Position numbers and translations under genes: made by a program. From positions 62,001 to 126,000 of the forward strand of contig JALRME010000047.1 in the NCBI GenBank assembly GCA_026120035.1: a DNA stretch of 64,000 bases. Reading direction: 5' to 3'. Below, in pieces: positions 1 through 10,974 of this stretch (its first letter is position 1; the number at the start of each line of letters is the position of its first letter). The notes beneath the pieces are model-generated. The model ran no database searches, was not told the DNA's origin, and saw nothing but the letters and a program-made list of their open reading frames with translations. This stretch comes from Coleophoma eucalyptorum (lineage: Eukaryota; Ascomycota; Leotiomycetes; Helotiales; Dermateaceae).

Positions 1-492
1 TTGAAACAAAGAGCCACGGACATTACTGCGTGCTTACCAAGCTCTTTTCAACCGACTTTTTTCTCCGAGCCAAATACCAAAGCCGGCGAAGTTTTCCCCC
101 ATATATGGTTCGGCGATCCGTGCTATGCTACCGGAAGTGGCCATCTGGAACTAGCACAGATACTACTTACCGCTTTTGACCCGAACATCCCCAGAATGGG
201 CCTTGGCATGTTGAATGCACGGAGAAATATGAACAATAGATTAAAAAGTATAGCTCTCAGGCTGTGTGGCATTGCCATGAGCAACCGCCAAACGCCTCCT
301 AACTTCATAAACGCCTTTGCTGCAATTATATTATGCGGCGAGAGTTTCACGAAGCCACAGGAGCATACAGCGCTGATGCGTGTACTGGATATGATGCAAT
401 TCGATTTCGCATACTATACTGCGCGGGTTGCGGGTGAGTTAAAGAAGGTGTGGCGGCAGCATTCAGAACATCTTGATTGCATTGATCTTTGA
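1..492 (+). CDS. C-terminal fragment of a fungal-specific transcription factor (5' end outside window)
   Basis: The reading frame is open from the left edge and stops at 490-492. The 163 residues look like the conserved tail of Zn2Cys6 regulators: an Asn/Arg-rich helix (ARRNMNNRLKSIALRLCGIA) leads into the N-x-x-PPNFINAF stretch and then a helix ending ELKKVWRQ. No DNA-binding domain is visible because it would lie upstream of the window. The next gene, a flavin monooxygenase, ends 135 bp downstream on the other strand, so the two are convergent. The family is inferred from the tail pattern alone; the exact subfamily cannot be named. The start shown is the window edge, not a true start codon. 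Confidence 0.6.
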   Translation: MKQRATDITACLPSSFQPTFFSEPNTKAGEVFPHIWFGDPCYATGSGHLELAQILLTAFDPNIPRMGLGMLNARRNMNNRLKSIALRLCGIAMSNRQTPPNFINAFAAIILCGESFTKPQEHTALMRVLDMMQFDFAYYTARVAGELKKVWRQHSEHLDCIDL

Positions 493-626
493 TATATGAA
501 TCTGTCTAACTCTACCCATCCAAAAGCAGGGGCCAGTAACATAGTCTCATGTGACCATGTAAATTCAATGAGCTGGACACGTTATAAAGTCATAAATGTA
601 AATAAAAAAAGAAGGTATGTATTAAA

Positions 627-2744
627 TTATTCTAAGTATGGTGCAGGAGCGATGCCTTCGAGGATTGCCTTAATCCTTAGGGCCAATTTCTTTGAATGGT
701 ATCGGCCATGCTGTAGAGTACCAACCATAAGCCACAGGCCAGGCACACCACTGTTCCTCCAAGCCGTGTTAAGCTCACCCTCTTCATCCATACCCCAGAT
801 TGGATTACATCGGTCGGCAATTTCATCACCGAGGATATTTCGGACTGAATTGATGGTATTGGAGAACCCGGTAGCTAAAACCACAAGGTCGTATTTCTCC
901 TCACGGTCGTTGTTTAACACTATGCTATCTTCGGTAAACCTGATCGGATAGCCTTGCTCAATCTTGATCTTGCCGTCAATTATAGCTTGGCAGGCACCGG
1001 CGTCGAAATAGAAGCCACCGTTCTTGGTGTAACCGAGAGTGTGAGAACCAGTATCACGTTGACCACGCCAGACCTTGAATCCGGCCTTCTCCATCTTGGC
1101 GATCAACCCGACATCGGCATTCCAGATGTCGAGCGCTGTCCGACGATTCAACTCCTCGGCAGGACCAACAGGAAGACTGTAGTTTAATCGGTCGGCTGAT
1201 TCCAGATCGGGTCGTTTATGGTCTTTTGGCTCGTAAATAGGGGCAAGTATCTTTGTATGAATCAGCATTGAAGTGTTTTTGATGAACAGAGATATAGCTT
1301 ACTCTTGGGACAGATTCTTCCAGAGACATAAGGTATGCAGGGGATCTTTGAAGGAGCGTAACGTCGACGTTATAACGAGCAAAGTCATATGCAGTATCAA
1401 AACCCGATGACGAGGTTCCTACAACAAGGACCTTCTTGTTGACCCAGCCGCGGGCGGAGTCGTGCGTGGTGGAATGTCTGACAGTTCCTTTGAAATTCTC
1501 GACACCAGGAAGATTGGGGCTGAATGGCACACCAGCGAGTGAGGTGGCAACAATGACCTGCTTGGGGTGAAAGGTTCTTGTAGATTTATCCTCCTTTGTC
1601 CCACGTTGAATGGTGATCTCCCACTCGCCCGAAGACTTCTGTGCAGCATTGACCACGCTTGAGTCAGTCCATGTGGGCAGCTCCATGGCGCTCGCAAACC
1701 ACTCAAGCCAGTCGCCCATCTTACCGGCTGGCGTGTAAGTTGGCCAGTGGTCAGGGTAGGGCATATAGGGGAAGTGATCAGCCCAGTGGGGAAGGTGGAG
1801 AGAGAGATACTCATAGCGATTACGCCAGTTGTCTCCGATCCGTTGGTTGCGCTCGATTATGAGGGTCTTGACTCCAAGAGCCTTGAGTCGAGCAGCGATG
1901 TGAAGACCACTGCAAAGACGATTAGCCTTCCGGTCAACATTACGCAAATGGCAACCTACCAGTGACCGCCTCCAATGATAATGACCTCAGGCTCGACATT
2001 CTCCAGGTTGTCGTCAGCATGTCTCTGATTGTGCCAAGACTTGTCGCCGGTCATATGGCCATCCTGGTTGGGTAGCTCGGGATGGCCATTCAGGCTCTCA
2101 ATAGCGGTATGAAGAGTCCAGATCTTAAAGCCGTCCTTCGTCTTCAGAAGGTTTAAAACGCCAGTTGCGCCAACGAGATCGGTATCAAAGGAGAAGACGA
2201 ATTGAAGCCAAGCAAGATCAGAGTATGGTCGCTGGATCGAGGGGGTGGGGTCAATGAGCTTGTAGTTGCTCGTGGGGGTGCGAGGGAAAAGGTCAGTAGC
2301 CGCCTTTGCGATATTTTCCGGGGTGTTGAAGGAGCGGTAGTCCCAAGTGAAGGCAACTTTGTCTCTCCACACACCTGTTATTGTTGTCAGTTTTGGCCCC
2401 AATTTAAATCAGCCGTCAAGTTGTCCAAACTTACCGCTATATAGAAATAAGTCGGCAAACGCCTTGGCATCACGGGCCTGAATGACCTGTTCCAACTCTT
2501 TCAGGAATGTGCTTGCGATAGTCTCTCGATTTGCCTCATCGTCAGCCGTGAAGTCGAGTACGTCGACGCCATCACCATGGGTGGGCAGGGGGAAGTTGTA
2601 CCGGAAAGCATACATGTAGTCATCCGCGACGGGCTTTTTGCAGGTGTCATTGCGGTACGTGAAGGGCGCATTTTGGACCTTGAGGATGTCGTTCTCGAGG
2701 ATTTTGCTTTGCGGTTCAGGTTCATAAATAGCGGAGGGAGCCAT
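627..2744 (-). CDS. Flavin-containing monooxygenase with N-terminal NTF2-like extension
   Basis: Four exons on the minus strand: 2744-2435, 2374-1960, 1909-1303 and 1250-627, giving 651 residues. The introns are 2375-2434, 1910-1959 and 1251-1302 (60, 50 and 52 bp), each GT..AG. Joining exons 2 and 3 restores the FAD-binding glycine motif IIGGGHCGLHIAARL near residue 240, followed by the E-R-N acidic end of the Rossmann fold. A second dinucleotide motif, VVGTSSSGFD, near residue 400 would bind NADPH, and VLATGF matches the family's ATG motif. The first ~200 residues precede the flavoprotein core and resemble the SnoaL/NTF2-like domain found in fungal members of this group. Predicted reaction: NADPH- and O2-dependent oxygenation of an unknown small substrate. 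The gene is divergent from the aldo-keto reductase at 3603, sharing an 858-bp promoter region. Confidence 0.85.
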
Positions 2745-3602
2745 GATGTCGAGGCAGCGTGAAACGTGAGGTCGTAGATAGGCCCCTTATCCTCATAGAC
2801 CGGTAGCAGTGGTTTATATACTCTGCAGACCATGCTGCTGTTGAAGTCGGCATCAGGCCCGGGCTGTGACGGCCAGGGCGACGCAAAGGGAAAGACTCGC
2901 CGACGCCCCAGACCTGCTTTCGCTGAGCTTCCTCGCCGAGGGGCTTCAGTTCGCTCCCTGATGGGCATATCCTCGAGTCGTTGGATCACTCTCGGGGGCA
3001 CTAACCGCACGCTGAAGCACGGCCAGGCACGAGCAAGCACGACCGTGGGGATGTTAGCTTCCGGGGGAGGTCAGAAGCCGGCTGGGGAGCGAGGGGTGGT
3101 CGGCAGCAACCAGAGTTGTATATAGAATATACCGAGTATACTCCGTATCCTCCATACTCGTATACCGACAGCATCATGGGTCTGCTATGGTGGGGTGCAT
3201 GAATTGAGGGCGGGGCTGAAGAGTTTCCGGGGTAGCGGTTTTACCCCAGCGGGGTCGGTCGGCGGACGTCCGCAAGAAGCATCCTTCGCCGACGGCTTCC
3301 CAACCCAGAATGCCATCATGTCTGCCGGACTAATCCTCAAACCCACCGCGAGCAAGCTAGGCCACCCCGAATTAATCTCTATAGAACAACGTTTGACCTT
3401 AGATTGATCGCAAGTCAAGGTATCCAGTTGTTCAGATATTCCGGAATCCTGAAATCCTGAAACCCAGAAATTCTGAAATTCTAATATTCAGAAAATCCAG
3501 ACCTTCAGACCTTCAGATATTCAGACTTTCAGACTTTCAGAAATCCAGAAATCCAGAAATCCACCGCCCTTTGGTACTGTCAACAGGCAAGCTTGCATCA
3601 TC
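2745..3602. promoter_or_regulatory. Shared divergent promoter region, monooxygenase / aldo-keto reductase
   Basis: The 858 bp lie between the start codons of two divergently transcribed oxidoreductase genes, so they must hold both promoters. The half next to the monooxygenase is GC-rich. Around 3120-3175 there is a run of TATAC/GTATA-like words, and 3423-3563 is a degenerate minisatellite listed separately. Several open frames cross the GC-rich part on both strands, but none resembles a known protein. Confidence 0.5.
3423..3563. repeat. Degenerate minisatellite, about 9-10 bp unit
   Basis: About 140 bp are built from imperfect copies of a unit close to TTTCAGAAA/ATCCAGAAA. The 3' end is most regular, with CAGACTTT and AATCCAG repeated in immediate succession. 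The array ends about 40 bp before the aldo-keto reductase start codon, so it occupies the core promoter or 5' leader of that gene. Confidence 0.8.
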
Positions 3603-4911
3603 ATGGCAACTTCACGACCCGGCACCCTTACCCTTCCTAACGGCAACCAGATCCCCGCCATTGGCCTCGGTCAGTAATCACTCCTCCTACTTCTTCACTC
3701 TACCACATGCCCATACACAACTGCATCACCATTCCAATTCCAGAACACTCCAAACTGGCCAACTTCACCTCGTACTCATATATCTTCTATAGGCACGTGG
3801 CAAGCTCCTCCCGGCGAAGTTGGCAACGCCGTGGTCACCGCGTTGCAAGAGGGATATAGGCACATTGACTGCGCCCTGATCTATAAAAATGAAGCTGAGG
3901 TCGGTGAAGGTATCAAGCGGTCTGGCGTTCCTCGCGAGGAGATTTTCATCACCTCTAAACTGTGGAACTCCTTCCACCCAAACGCCGAGGAGAGCTTGAA
4001 GAGGACTCTACGCGACCTAAGCACCGACTATCTGGATCTCTATGTAAGCGTGACACTCCCTTACCTGACCGGAACGTACAAACCAAAGCCATAAGTGTTA
4101 GAGGTGGCTCTCAGGCAACTGTATCGAATCTTTTCCGTTCGAAATGTAATCCCATGCCTAGAACTGACTGGAATCGTAGCTCGTCCATTGGCCTGTCCGA
4201 CTTGTGCCGGTAAGTCGGTCGCACTCCTACTTCTACGGGTTGGGCTGTTCCCAAGACAACGATCGCTAAATTGCGGACAGAATGAAAGCTCCGAACTCCT
4301 CCCAGTCAACCCTGATGGCACTCGGTCGATTGATCGCGAATGGGATATGGGCAAGACGTGGGCTCAAATGGAGGCCATCCTTGCTTCTGGCAAGGCGAGA
4401 GCCATTGGTGTCTGCAACTGGTCGATTCCTTATCTTGAGGAACTCAGGAAGGTGTGGCGGGTTCGACCGTCCGTCAACCAGGTCGAGCTTCACCCATACC
4501 TCCCCCAGCAAGACCTTCTGGCATGGTGCAAGAATGAGGGCATCTTGGTGGAGGCCTACTCGCCTCTCGGAGGATCCGGTGAGTAATCCGAGACTCGCAA
4601 ACAATCATGCGGCTGACTCGCCATCAGGCGCTCCAATCGCAGCGGATGGGAGAATCATCAGCATGGCCGAGAAGTACAACGTTTCGCCTGTTAATATTTT
4701 GGTATCGTACCACGTGAACCAAGGCGTTGTAGCGCTAGTCAAGAGCACCTCCCCCTCACGACTGAAGCAGAACCTCCAAGTCGTCAAGCTCGACGATGCT
4801 GACTTGAAGAACCTAAACGAATTAAGCACACAACCTGGAAAGTACAAGCGTTACAACACGCCCCTCTTCGGCTGGGATCTGGGATTCAACGACTGGTACT
4901 CGCAGCCTTAG
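3603..4911 (+). CDS. Aldo-keto reductase (AKR superfamily)
   Basis: Five exons: 3603-3669, 3793-4043, 4180-4209, 4281-4578 and 4628-4911, giving 309 residues, normal for the superfamily. Exon 3 is only 30 nt but carries the LVHWPV motif, so it is needed. The catalytic tetrad is complete: Asp48, Tyr53 (HIDCALIY), Lys78 (ITSKLWN) and His109. The N-terminal LPNGNQIPAIGLGTW strand is typical of AKRs. The start at 3603 is chosen because it directly precedes that strand; an upstream in-frame ATG is absent. Predicted activity: NAD(P)H-dependent reduction of an aldehyde or ketose in the cytosol. The position beside a Gfo/Idh/MocA dehydrogenase and a sugar transporter suggests sugar or polyol conversion; this is inference. 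The 3' end is followed by an AT-rich spacer. Confidence 0.88.
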
Positions 4912-5753
4912 GGGGATGATATGCCCCATAAGAACTGTCTGTACTTAGATCCCCTACTCTAGTGTTTTATGGGGAGGAAATGATCTCAGGGTCCTTTTTT
5001 CTAGCTATATATAGATATATAATAATTGATTTCTCCTGATGCTCTAGTAGGGCTCGCATACTTTCCTTCCTGGAAGTATTTAAGCCATACATATATGTTT
5101 TCTCGTCGAGATTCAGCACCCTAAATTGTACATTCAAAACGAGAAAATAAAGAAACTTCTCAAGCAAAGGTGGCATGTTATGTCTCACCACCGTGCAAGT
5201 TCATGTGGGAGCTACAGAGTTTTCGCGTTATTCTCCCGTGCTTCCCTGCTCGACTCTCGTGATGTAATGGAAACTCCCCACGCGCCTTTCTTTTGATGGC
5301 CTATTTAGCAGCGATAACAGCACATTTTATGACTACCCGCATTAAGCTTACCGTTTTCGTCTTCTAGACAAGGTGTGATGCTAGTTCTAAACTGTCTCCC
5401 CACTTTTCCATGTCGTTCAATTAAGAGTATAAGAAAAACAAATGAGGTACAACACTGTATAATTCGCGCGGACGTGAGCGTTAGCTGGAGCTTTGCCAAC
5501 TTATTGCCCATGATTATCATATACAACGTGAAAATCACTCTGGAATTTGGGAATTATAGAGGAGACTTTCTAGGTGGGAATTGCCAGCCATATTAGGTCT
5601 TGATATAATCTATACATAAAACTATCTACCCAGAGCTTGAAGTCTTCGAATCTTCGCCAGAATTCTCATCCTTTTCATGAATATCTTAGAATTGAGCTCG
5701 ATCCGAAAATGTACCCAAGTATCCATCGCAATATACTAAAAACTGCCAAGATC
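4912..5753. other. Intergenic, no gene seen
   Basis: 842 bp between the ends of the convergent aldo-keto reductase and dehydrogenase genes. It is AT-rich with only short, unrelated open frames on both strands. I see no repeat or RNA gene in it; it should contain the two 3' UTRs. Confidence 0.5.
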
Positions 5754-6872
5754 TTAAATACGCTTACCACTCTCATCAAAGTCGATCCTCTTTCCCGTTC
5801 TTAAACTGGCTTGCAGAGCCTGTGCGATAGTCAAGCTCGTGACACACGACTCGAGTGAAATTGGCATTGGGTTATTGTCGAGGACTGCGTCCGTAAATGC
5901 TATCGCTTCGGTCACGAAACTGGATTTGTAGCGATCGTACCAACTGGGCAGAGCCTCAAGATGTACACCGTTGCTGTCGGACAACTCCAGCCTATTGATC
6001 TTCGGGACTAAGTTGATAGAAATTTTGCCCCGGGTGCCAAAGATTTCGGTTTGGTTGTCATATCCGACGGCGGCTGTGCGCGAGTTATAATGGTAGGAGA
6101 TTTGACCGCCCCTGAACTGGATCATGCCGACAGCGTTGTCAGCATCGCCCAAGGCTTCGAGCTCCTTGAAGTGAGAGGAGGTGCCCAGCGCGCACACAGA
6201 TTGTGGGACGGCCGCCTTGCCGTCGGCTTCGAGAAAGGATAGGGTGAGGTCGATATCGTGAATGAAGGAGTCGACGAAAAAACCACCAGCTTTGGCCGCG
6301 TTGGATACATAGGTATGCATAAAACCCTCGTCGGAGAGCTTCTCACATCCCTGGGACCTAATTACCACTGGTGAGCCGATGGCGCCTTCGCGGATCTTTC
6401 GCACCGCATCTTGGTAGTTCTCATCGAAACGTCGAGTGAATCCCACCATGACCCGGCTTTTGGGTACGGTCTTGGCTGTAGCAATGAGGTCTTGGAGCTG
6501 CTCGACAGTTTGGGATATCGGTTTTTCACACAGCACGTGGATTCCTGCCTCCAGGGAGGCCTTGGTATGTTTATAGTGAAGTTCGGTGATGGATGCGATC
6601 ACCACAGCATCGAGAGCAGGAAATTTAATCATCTCTTCAAAGGTTGAGAAAACGGCGATTCCATGAGGAACCAGATTGATTTCGGCCCAGTCTAGGTCTG
6701 CCTTGGCCGGTGAACAGGCACAGACCAATTTAGCTCGAGGGACTAATCTTAAGATGTTGAACGCATGTTGCTGTCCCATTCTGCCTATGCCCACGACACC
6801 AACATTAAGAAATTGCGGTTGTGACACGGTCGAGTGGCCGTTGGCAGCTGTGGCGCCTGCAATGGAGCCCAT
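5754..6872 (-). CDS. Gfo/Idh/MocA-family dehydrogenase, inositol 2-dehydrogenase-like
   Basis: A single exon encodes 372 residues. The N-terminal Rossmann motif VGVVGIGRMGQQHA (about residues 25-38) binds NAD(P). The family signature CEKPIS follows near residue 115 and supplies the lysine of the EKP motif. The sequence GGFFVDSFIHDIDL near residue 195 carries the conserved Asp/His pair that acts on the substrate. The C-terminal half is the usual alpha/beta sheet domain of the family. The enzyme most likely oxidises a cyclic polyol or sugar such as myo-inositol, but substrate cannot be read from sequence. It is convergent with the aldo-keto reductase and divergent from the sugar transporter at 7879. 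A GGTAAGCG word lies right at the 3' end (about 5756-5763), so a short extra terminal exon cannot be fully excluded. Confidence 0.85.
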   Translation of the reverse strand: MGSIAGATAANGHSTVSQPQFLNVGVVGIGRMGQQHAFNILRLVPRAKLVCACSPAKADLDWAEINLVPHGIAVFSTFEEMIKFPALDAVVIASITELHYKHTKASLEAGIHVLCEKPISQTVEQLQDLIATAKTVPKSRVMVGFTRRFDENYQDAVRKIREGAIGSPVVIRSQGCEKLSDEGFMHTYVSNAAKAGGFFVDSFIHDIDLTLSFLEADGKAAVPQSVCALGTSSHFKELEALGDADNAVGMIQFRGGQISYHYNSRTAAVGYDNQTEIFGTRGKISINLVPKINRLELSDSNGVHLEALPSWYDRYKSSFVTEAIAFTDAVLDNNPMPISLESCVTSLTIAQALQASLRTGKRIDFDESGKRI

Positions 6873-7878
6873 TATTGCTGATTTCTTGACTTTTGGGGGT
6901 TTGGAGTTTTATTTTTATTACGTCGTCCAGTTTAGTTGCGTCGTCCGGTGTAGCTGTGCCTCTGCACCGATCGACTACCTGGCGATTCCTGATTATATAT
7001 TAGCTACATCTCCCACTTTACACACTTAAGTGAATACCCGCACAGTTTTGGTCCGGGGCATCATGGGCGATCGTTTCAAAATAGGTAAAGATTCAAATTT
7101 CGACTTGATATGCCTTCGGCGAATGTTGCCCCTTCTGCCTGAGATCTTGGTGGCAGGTGTTGATCGCGCCTGGTACACAGAAATTTATGACCTAGCAGCA
7201 TCAAACCAGGACTTCCTCGCCGACATTGCCCTACTTGGTCCGGCCCTGGAATCCAACATAGTCTGCGAGGCTCGGGTGGAGAATATCGTCAGCCTTCGGC
7301 CTGGGCCGTAGGAACGGAGTCGACTGATCCAGCGTCGGTGGTAGTGCCAATTGGTGGAGGTTAGGCTGGGTGTACGAGGTATGTAGCACCTGGTACCTGA
7401 GGGCAGCGCTGCGGCCTCAGACCGCGACCCGTCTCATCATGGCTAGCGTCGCCGAACTTCCTATTACGACGGTTCGGGCCCGCAATGGCATCAAGGATCT
7501 CAGCCTCTCCACCACGGGCAGTCTTCCGATTCTTGCGGATGGCAAGATCGACAAAATTCAACGACATGCACGAGGAGGACAGGACCACCAAGTGGATAGT
7601 CCCGACGAGTCTTTCCTAAGACGTCCGACCCCACCCAGTGAACCCCAGAATCTTCAACCCCATGGGGAAACTCATGGTGACGTGGTTAACGGTGTTCAAA
7701 GCCAGCCACGCAGGAAGCGTTCTACGTGCCCTCCGCAATTGCAATACAAGATGTAAAAAGGTGATATTTCGCCCCATGAGTATTTTTTGTCTTTTTCTTC
7801 ATGATCTGGAGATTCTCGGGCTCGGCCTTTCGTCGTCTCTTTCTTCCCCCAGCTGCACTCAAGCATGAAATTGCAATC
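6873..7878. promoter_or_regulatory. Divergent promoter region, dehydrogenase / sugar transporter
   Basis: 1,006 bp between two divergent start codons. The part from about 7070 to 7760 is GC-rich and has open frames on both strands (for example 7370-7756 plus, 7361-7591 minus), but none matches a family I recognise. It may be a long promoter or the remains of a lost gene. The two promoters must lie within it. Confidence 0.4.
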
Positions 7879-9604
7879 ATGGCGAAAATACCCAACGATG
7901 CCACCCCTACGCCAACTAAACTCGAGCACTCCTCACCCAAAGACAACAGCCTAGATATGGCACAGATCGACGAAGTCGAGCTGCCTACTGAATTGGCAGA
8001 GCGTGTTTCCTACGGTGAAACGGGACTTCGTGGTCTCATGAGCTCACCTTACGTCTTCGGCGCAGCTTTCCTCGCCTCCTTGGGTGGCTTTTCCTTCGGC
8101 TACGATCAGGGTGTGATTTCGATTATCAACGTCATGCCTCAGTTCCACGAGCAGTTCCCACCTGCCGTCGGTGCTTTTGGCAAGGGCTTCATGACCGGAA
8201 TGCTGCAGTTCGGTTGCTTCATTGGCTGCCTCTTCTTTCCCTGGCTGGCCGATAAGATATCGCGGAAACGGGCTATAATAGCAGTGGTTATTGTCTTCAA
8301 CATTGGTGCTATCATGCAGACTTCTGCCAAGAACTATGTAACTTTGGTTCTGGGGCGTACCATTGGTGGTCTCGGCGTCGGAACTCTTGCCATGGTATGT
8401 CTACTTCCTCCTTGAGTGTGGTGAAAACTTGCTGACCTTGACTCTACAGGGTGCTCCACTCTATATCTCTGAGATCTCGCCGCCACACTTGCGAGGAACC
8501 TTACTGGTGCTTGAGTCCATCTCCATCGTTTCCGGCGTCGTCATCGCTTTCTGGACTACCTATGGAACCCGATACATTGCGGGAGAAGCGTCCTTCCGCC
8601 TCCCCCTCGGCCTGCAGATGGTGTCGGCTACTTTCCTCGGCATTGGGATTAACTTCTTCCCTTATTCTCCTCGATGGCTTGCACTCGTGGGTCGGTACCA
8701 AGAATGTCTAGCAAGTCTCTCCAAGCTGCGTGGACTACCAGCAGACGATGAAAGAGTGCAGACCGAGTTCAATGGTATCGTTACTGAGGCCGAGTTTATG
8801 GTCGCTGTCCAAGAGAAGAGACATCCAGGTGTTAAGAACGCGAAGCTTGAGCTGTTATCATGGCTGGACCTCCTGTCCCGACGATCGTGGCGGCGCACCG
8901 TGGTTGCGGTTGGCATATGCTTCTTCCAGCAATTCAGCGGTGTGAACGCATTTATCTACTACGCACCCACCCTGTTCGAGTCCATTGGCCAGTCTTCTGA
9001 AATGGCGTTGATTCTCTCGGGTGTCTTTAACATTTTGCAACTCGTGGCGGTGGTGGTATGCTTTTGTATCATTGACAAGGTAGGACGAAGGCCGCTTGCT
9101 ATTATTGGTGGCTTTGGATGTGCCCTCTGCTATACTATCATCGCGATACTGTCTGGCATTTACGAAAAGGACTGGACTTCGCACACCTCGGCAGGTTGGG
9201 CCTGCGTGGTCTTCGCGTTCTTGTTTATACTCGTATTCGGAGTCAGCTACTCCCCACTTGGATGGGCGCTCCCACCCGAAGTGTTCCCCACTGCGACTCG
9301 ATCAAAGGGTGTGGCCCTCGCCGTGGCTATCAACTGGCTGTCTAACTTTATAGTGGGCATTGCGACACCTCCAATGTTGGACAGCCTCAAATTTGGAACT
9401 TACATCTTCTTCGGAAGTTTCTGTGCACTTGCGGGCATCTGGGCAGTGTTTCTTGTCCCTGAGACGATGGGCAAGACACTTGAAGAGTTGGATGTATTAT
9501 TCCAGGACAACTCTGGCGCGGAAGAGAAGGAGTTGATGCGAGCGACGCTGGCTGCTATATCGCAGCGTCGACCCACAATTTCTCCTGCAGAAGTAACTGT
9601 GTGA
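7879..9604 (+). CDS. MFS sugar transporter
   Basis: Two exons, 7879-8394 and 8450-9604, give 556 residues; the 55-bp intron is GTATGT..CTACAG. Family signatures are present: GGFSFGYDQGVIS in the first transmembrane segment, GRTIGGLGVG across the splice region, YSPRWL in the central loop, DKVGRRPL in the second half, and PETMGKTLEELD after the last segment. These place it in the Sugar Porter family with 12 membrane segments and cytoplasmic ends. The start at 7879 is chosen over a further in-frame ATG at 7801 because the extra 26 residues are hydrophobic and atypical. Predicted role: proton-coupled uptake of a hexose, pentose or polyol at the plasma membrane. Its divergent neighbour is the inositol-dehydrogenase-like gene, consistent with joint regulation. 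Confidence 0.9.
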
Positions 9605-10974
9605 TCCTAAGAGGATCTCGGCCACCATGCAAAATTATAGGGGATGGCCTTCGCAAACTCCGGAGCCCCCTAATTTTGCCGTGATCTCGAATCAAAATTT
9701 TATATAGATTAAGTTGTTTAAAAAATATTATCATCAATAACGTGTGTAAGAACCTGAGCTGCACATATTGAACATTGGAATTATCCAATGTATATATCAC
9801 GTGATATCAGAACAAGAGGCATAAGCGAGTATGAGCAGAGTCCGAGGGGGTTCGGACCCAGGAAGCATCTAAAGGGGACATGACATAGAAAATGGTTTCT
9901 TTCTTCTCTTTCTTCTTATCCTTTTTCATTTCCTTCGTACGAGACCTATAGGATTCGGATCAATATAAGGTTATTGTGCTCCCAAAGTAAAAAATAGACA
10001 TCTTCTCTCGAGGTGAAATCTAGCAAGGTATTATTAAGCCACGAAGCAATGATCGTTTCTTCTTCGGCAGTAGCTAAGTTGACTGCTAACACATCGTCCA
10101 CGATAAAATCATTTGCAAGCTATATTTTCATGATCAGTATTTACTCAAAATGGTGTCGGTTGGCTAATTTACTTCGACCTTAGATGGGACATAATAGTCC
10201 ACACCACTGACTTCAACATAGGAGGAGTGTTTGAGAGCATAGACTCGTGGAACCATACATATACTCGGGAACCATGATAACGACTTAACTAACATCTCTG
10301 CAAATATCTGAAAATAACCGAAAGTGAAACCAGATTCACAGCCATGATGTGTTGCGATCCCTTGACCGACGGAGAGATTCTATTATAGACTCGTACTGTG
10401 GTAGTGGGTGTAAGATTCGGTAGTACTAAGTTAACTTACTGGGAAATATAATAAATATATAAATTCGGGTCCTCCCCTCCCCCCCCCCCTCAGGCAAATG
10501 CATGTGTGAAGGCGCACTCCTTTTCTAGTTAGTCGGTTACGAGATGATTTTTGGTAAGACGGATACGAGATCGAGCTGCTCGCCCGTGCATCAATCAAGA
10601 GTCGTCGCTTAGACAGGCTTAACTACTCTCAGCTAAGCAGCGCGTCGAGTCCTTGCTGAGTTGGGCGAATTAAGCCATACGGGTCTCCAGATTAAGGCTG
10701 GACAGCACAGCCTAGCTGTAGGGCTGTCTCGTACGTATCTAACCCTTTTTGGACCGAAGTCGTGAATCGCGAAGGCATACAGATCCTGAGAGTCAATATC
10801 AATGCTGCGAATAGTGGAGAAGAGATAGATACGAGCGGGAGTGCTTCATACTGATAGACCTAGATCAATCTATCAAATCAATCGTGCAAAACATTATAGT
10901 TACGAGCCCTTCAATCTTTTTTCTTCTACTCGCTCTACAATTTAACTCGTATTTTTTTTGAATTTATAGGCAAG
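9605..10974. other. Long AT-rich intergenic tract
   Basis: 1,370 bp with no credible gene. It contains a palindromic CACGTG at about 9798, a pyrimidine run near 9900-9935, and a homopolymeric C tract at about 10480-10495. The last ~80 bp (TC-rich with T runs before 10975) look like the leader of the RTA1-like gene. Confidence 0.5.

Noticed and set aside
7030..7756. GC-rich open frames between the dehydrogenase and the transporter
   Set aside because: Frames on both strands overlap and none has family features, a good start context or splice structure.
9795..9806. CACGTG palindromes (also near 19683, 21602, 51323, 54007)
   Set aside because: A six-base word is expected by chance in 64 kb at about this rate; no consistent position relative to genes.
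10480..10497. Homopolymeric C tract, and a G tract near 36849-36860
   Set aside because: Simple-sequence runs without context; noted only as possible assembly trouble spots.
10560..10700. Possible small structured RNA in the 9.6-11 kb spacer
   Set aside because: Some complementary words occur, but no tRNA-like arms or known RNA motif could be drawn.
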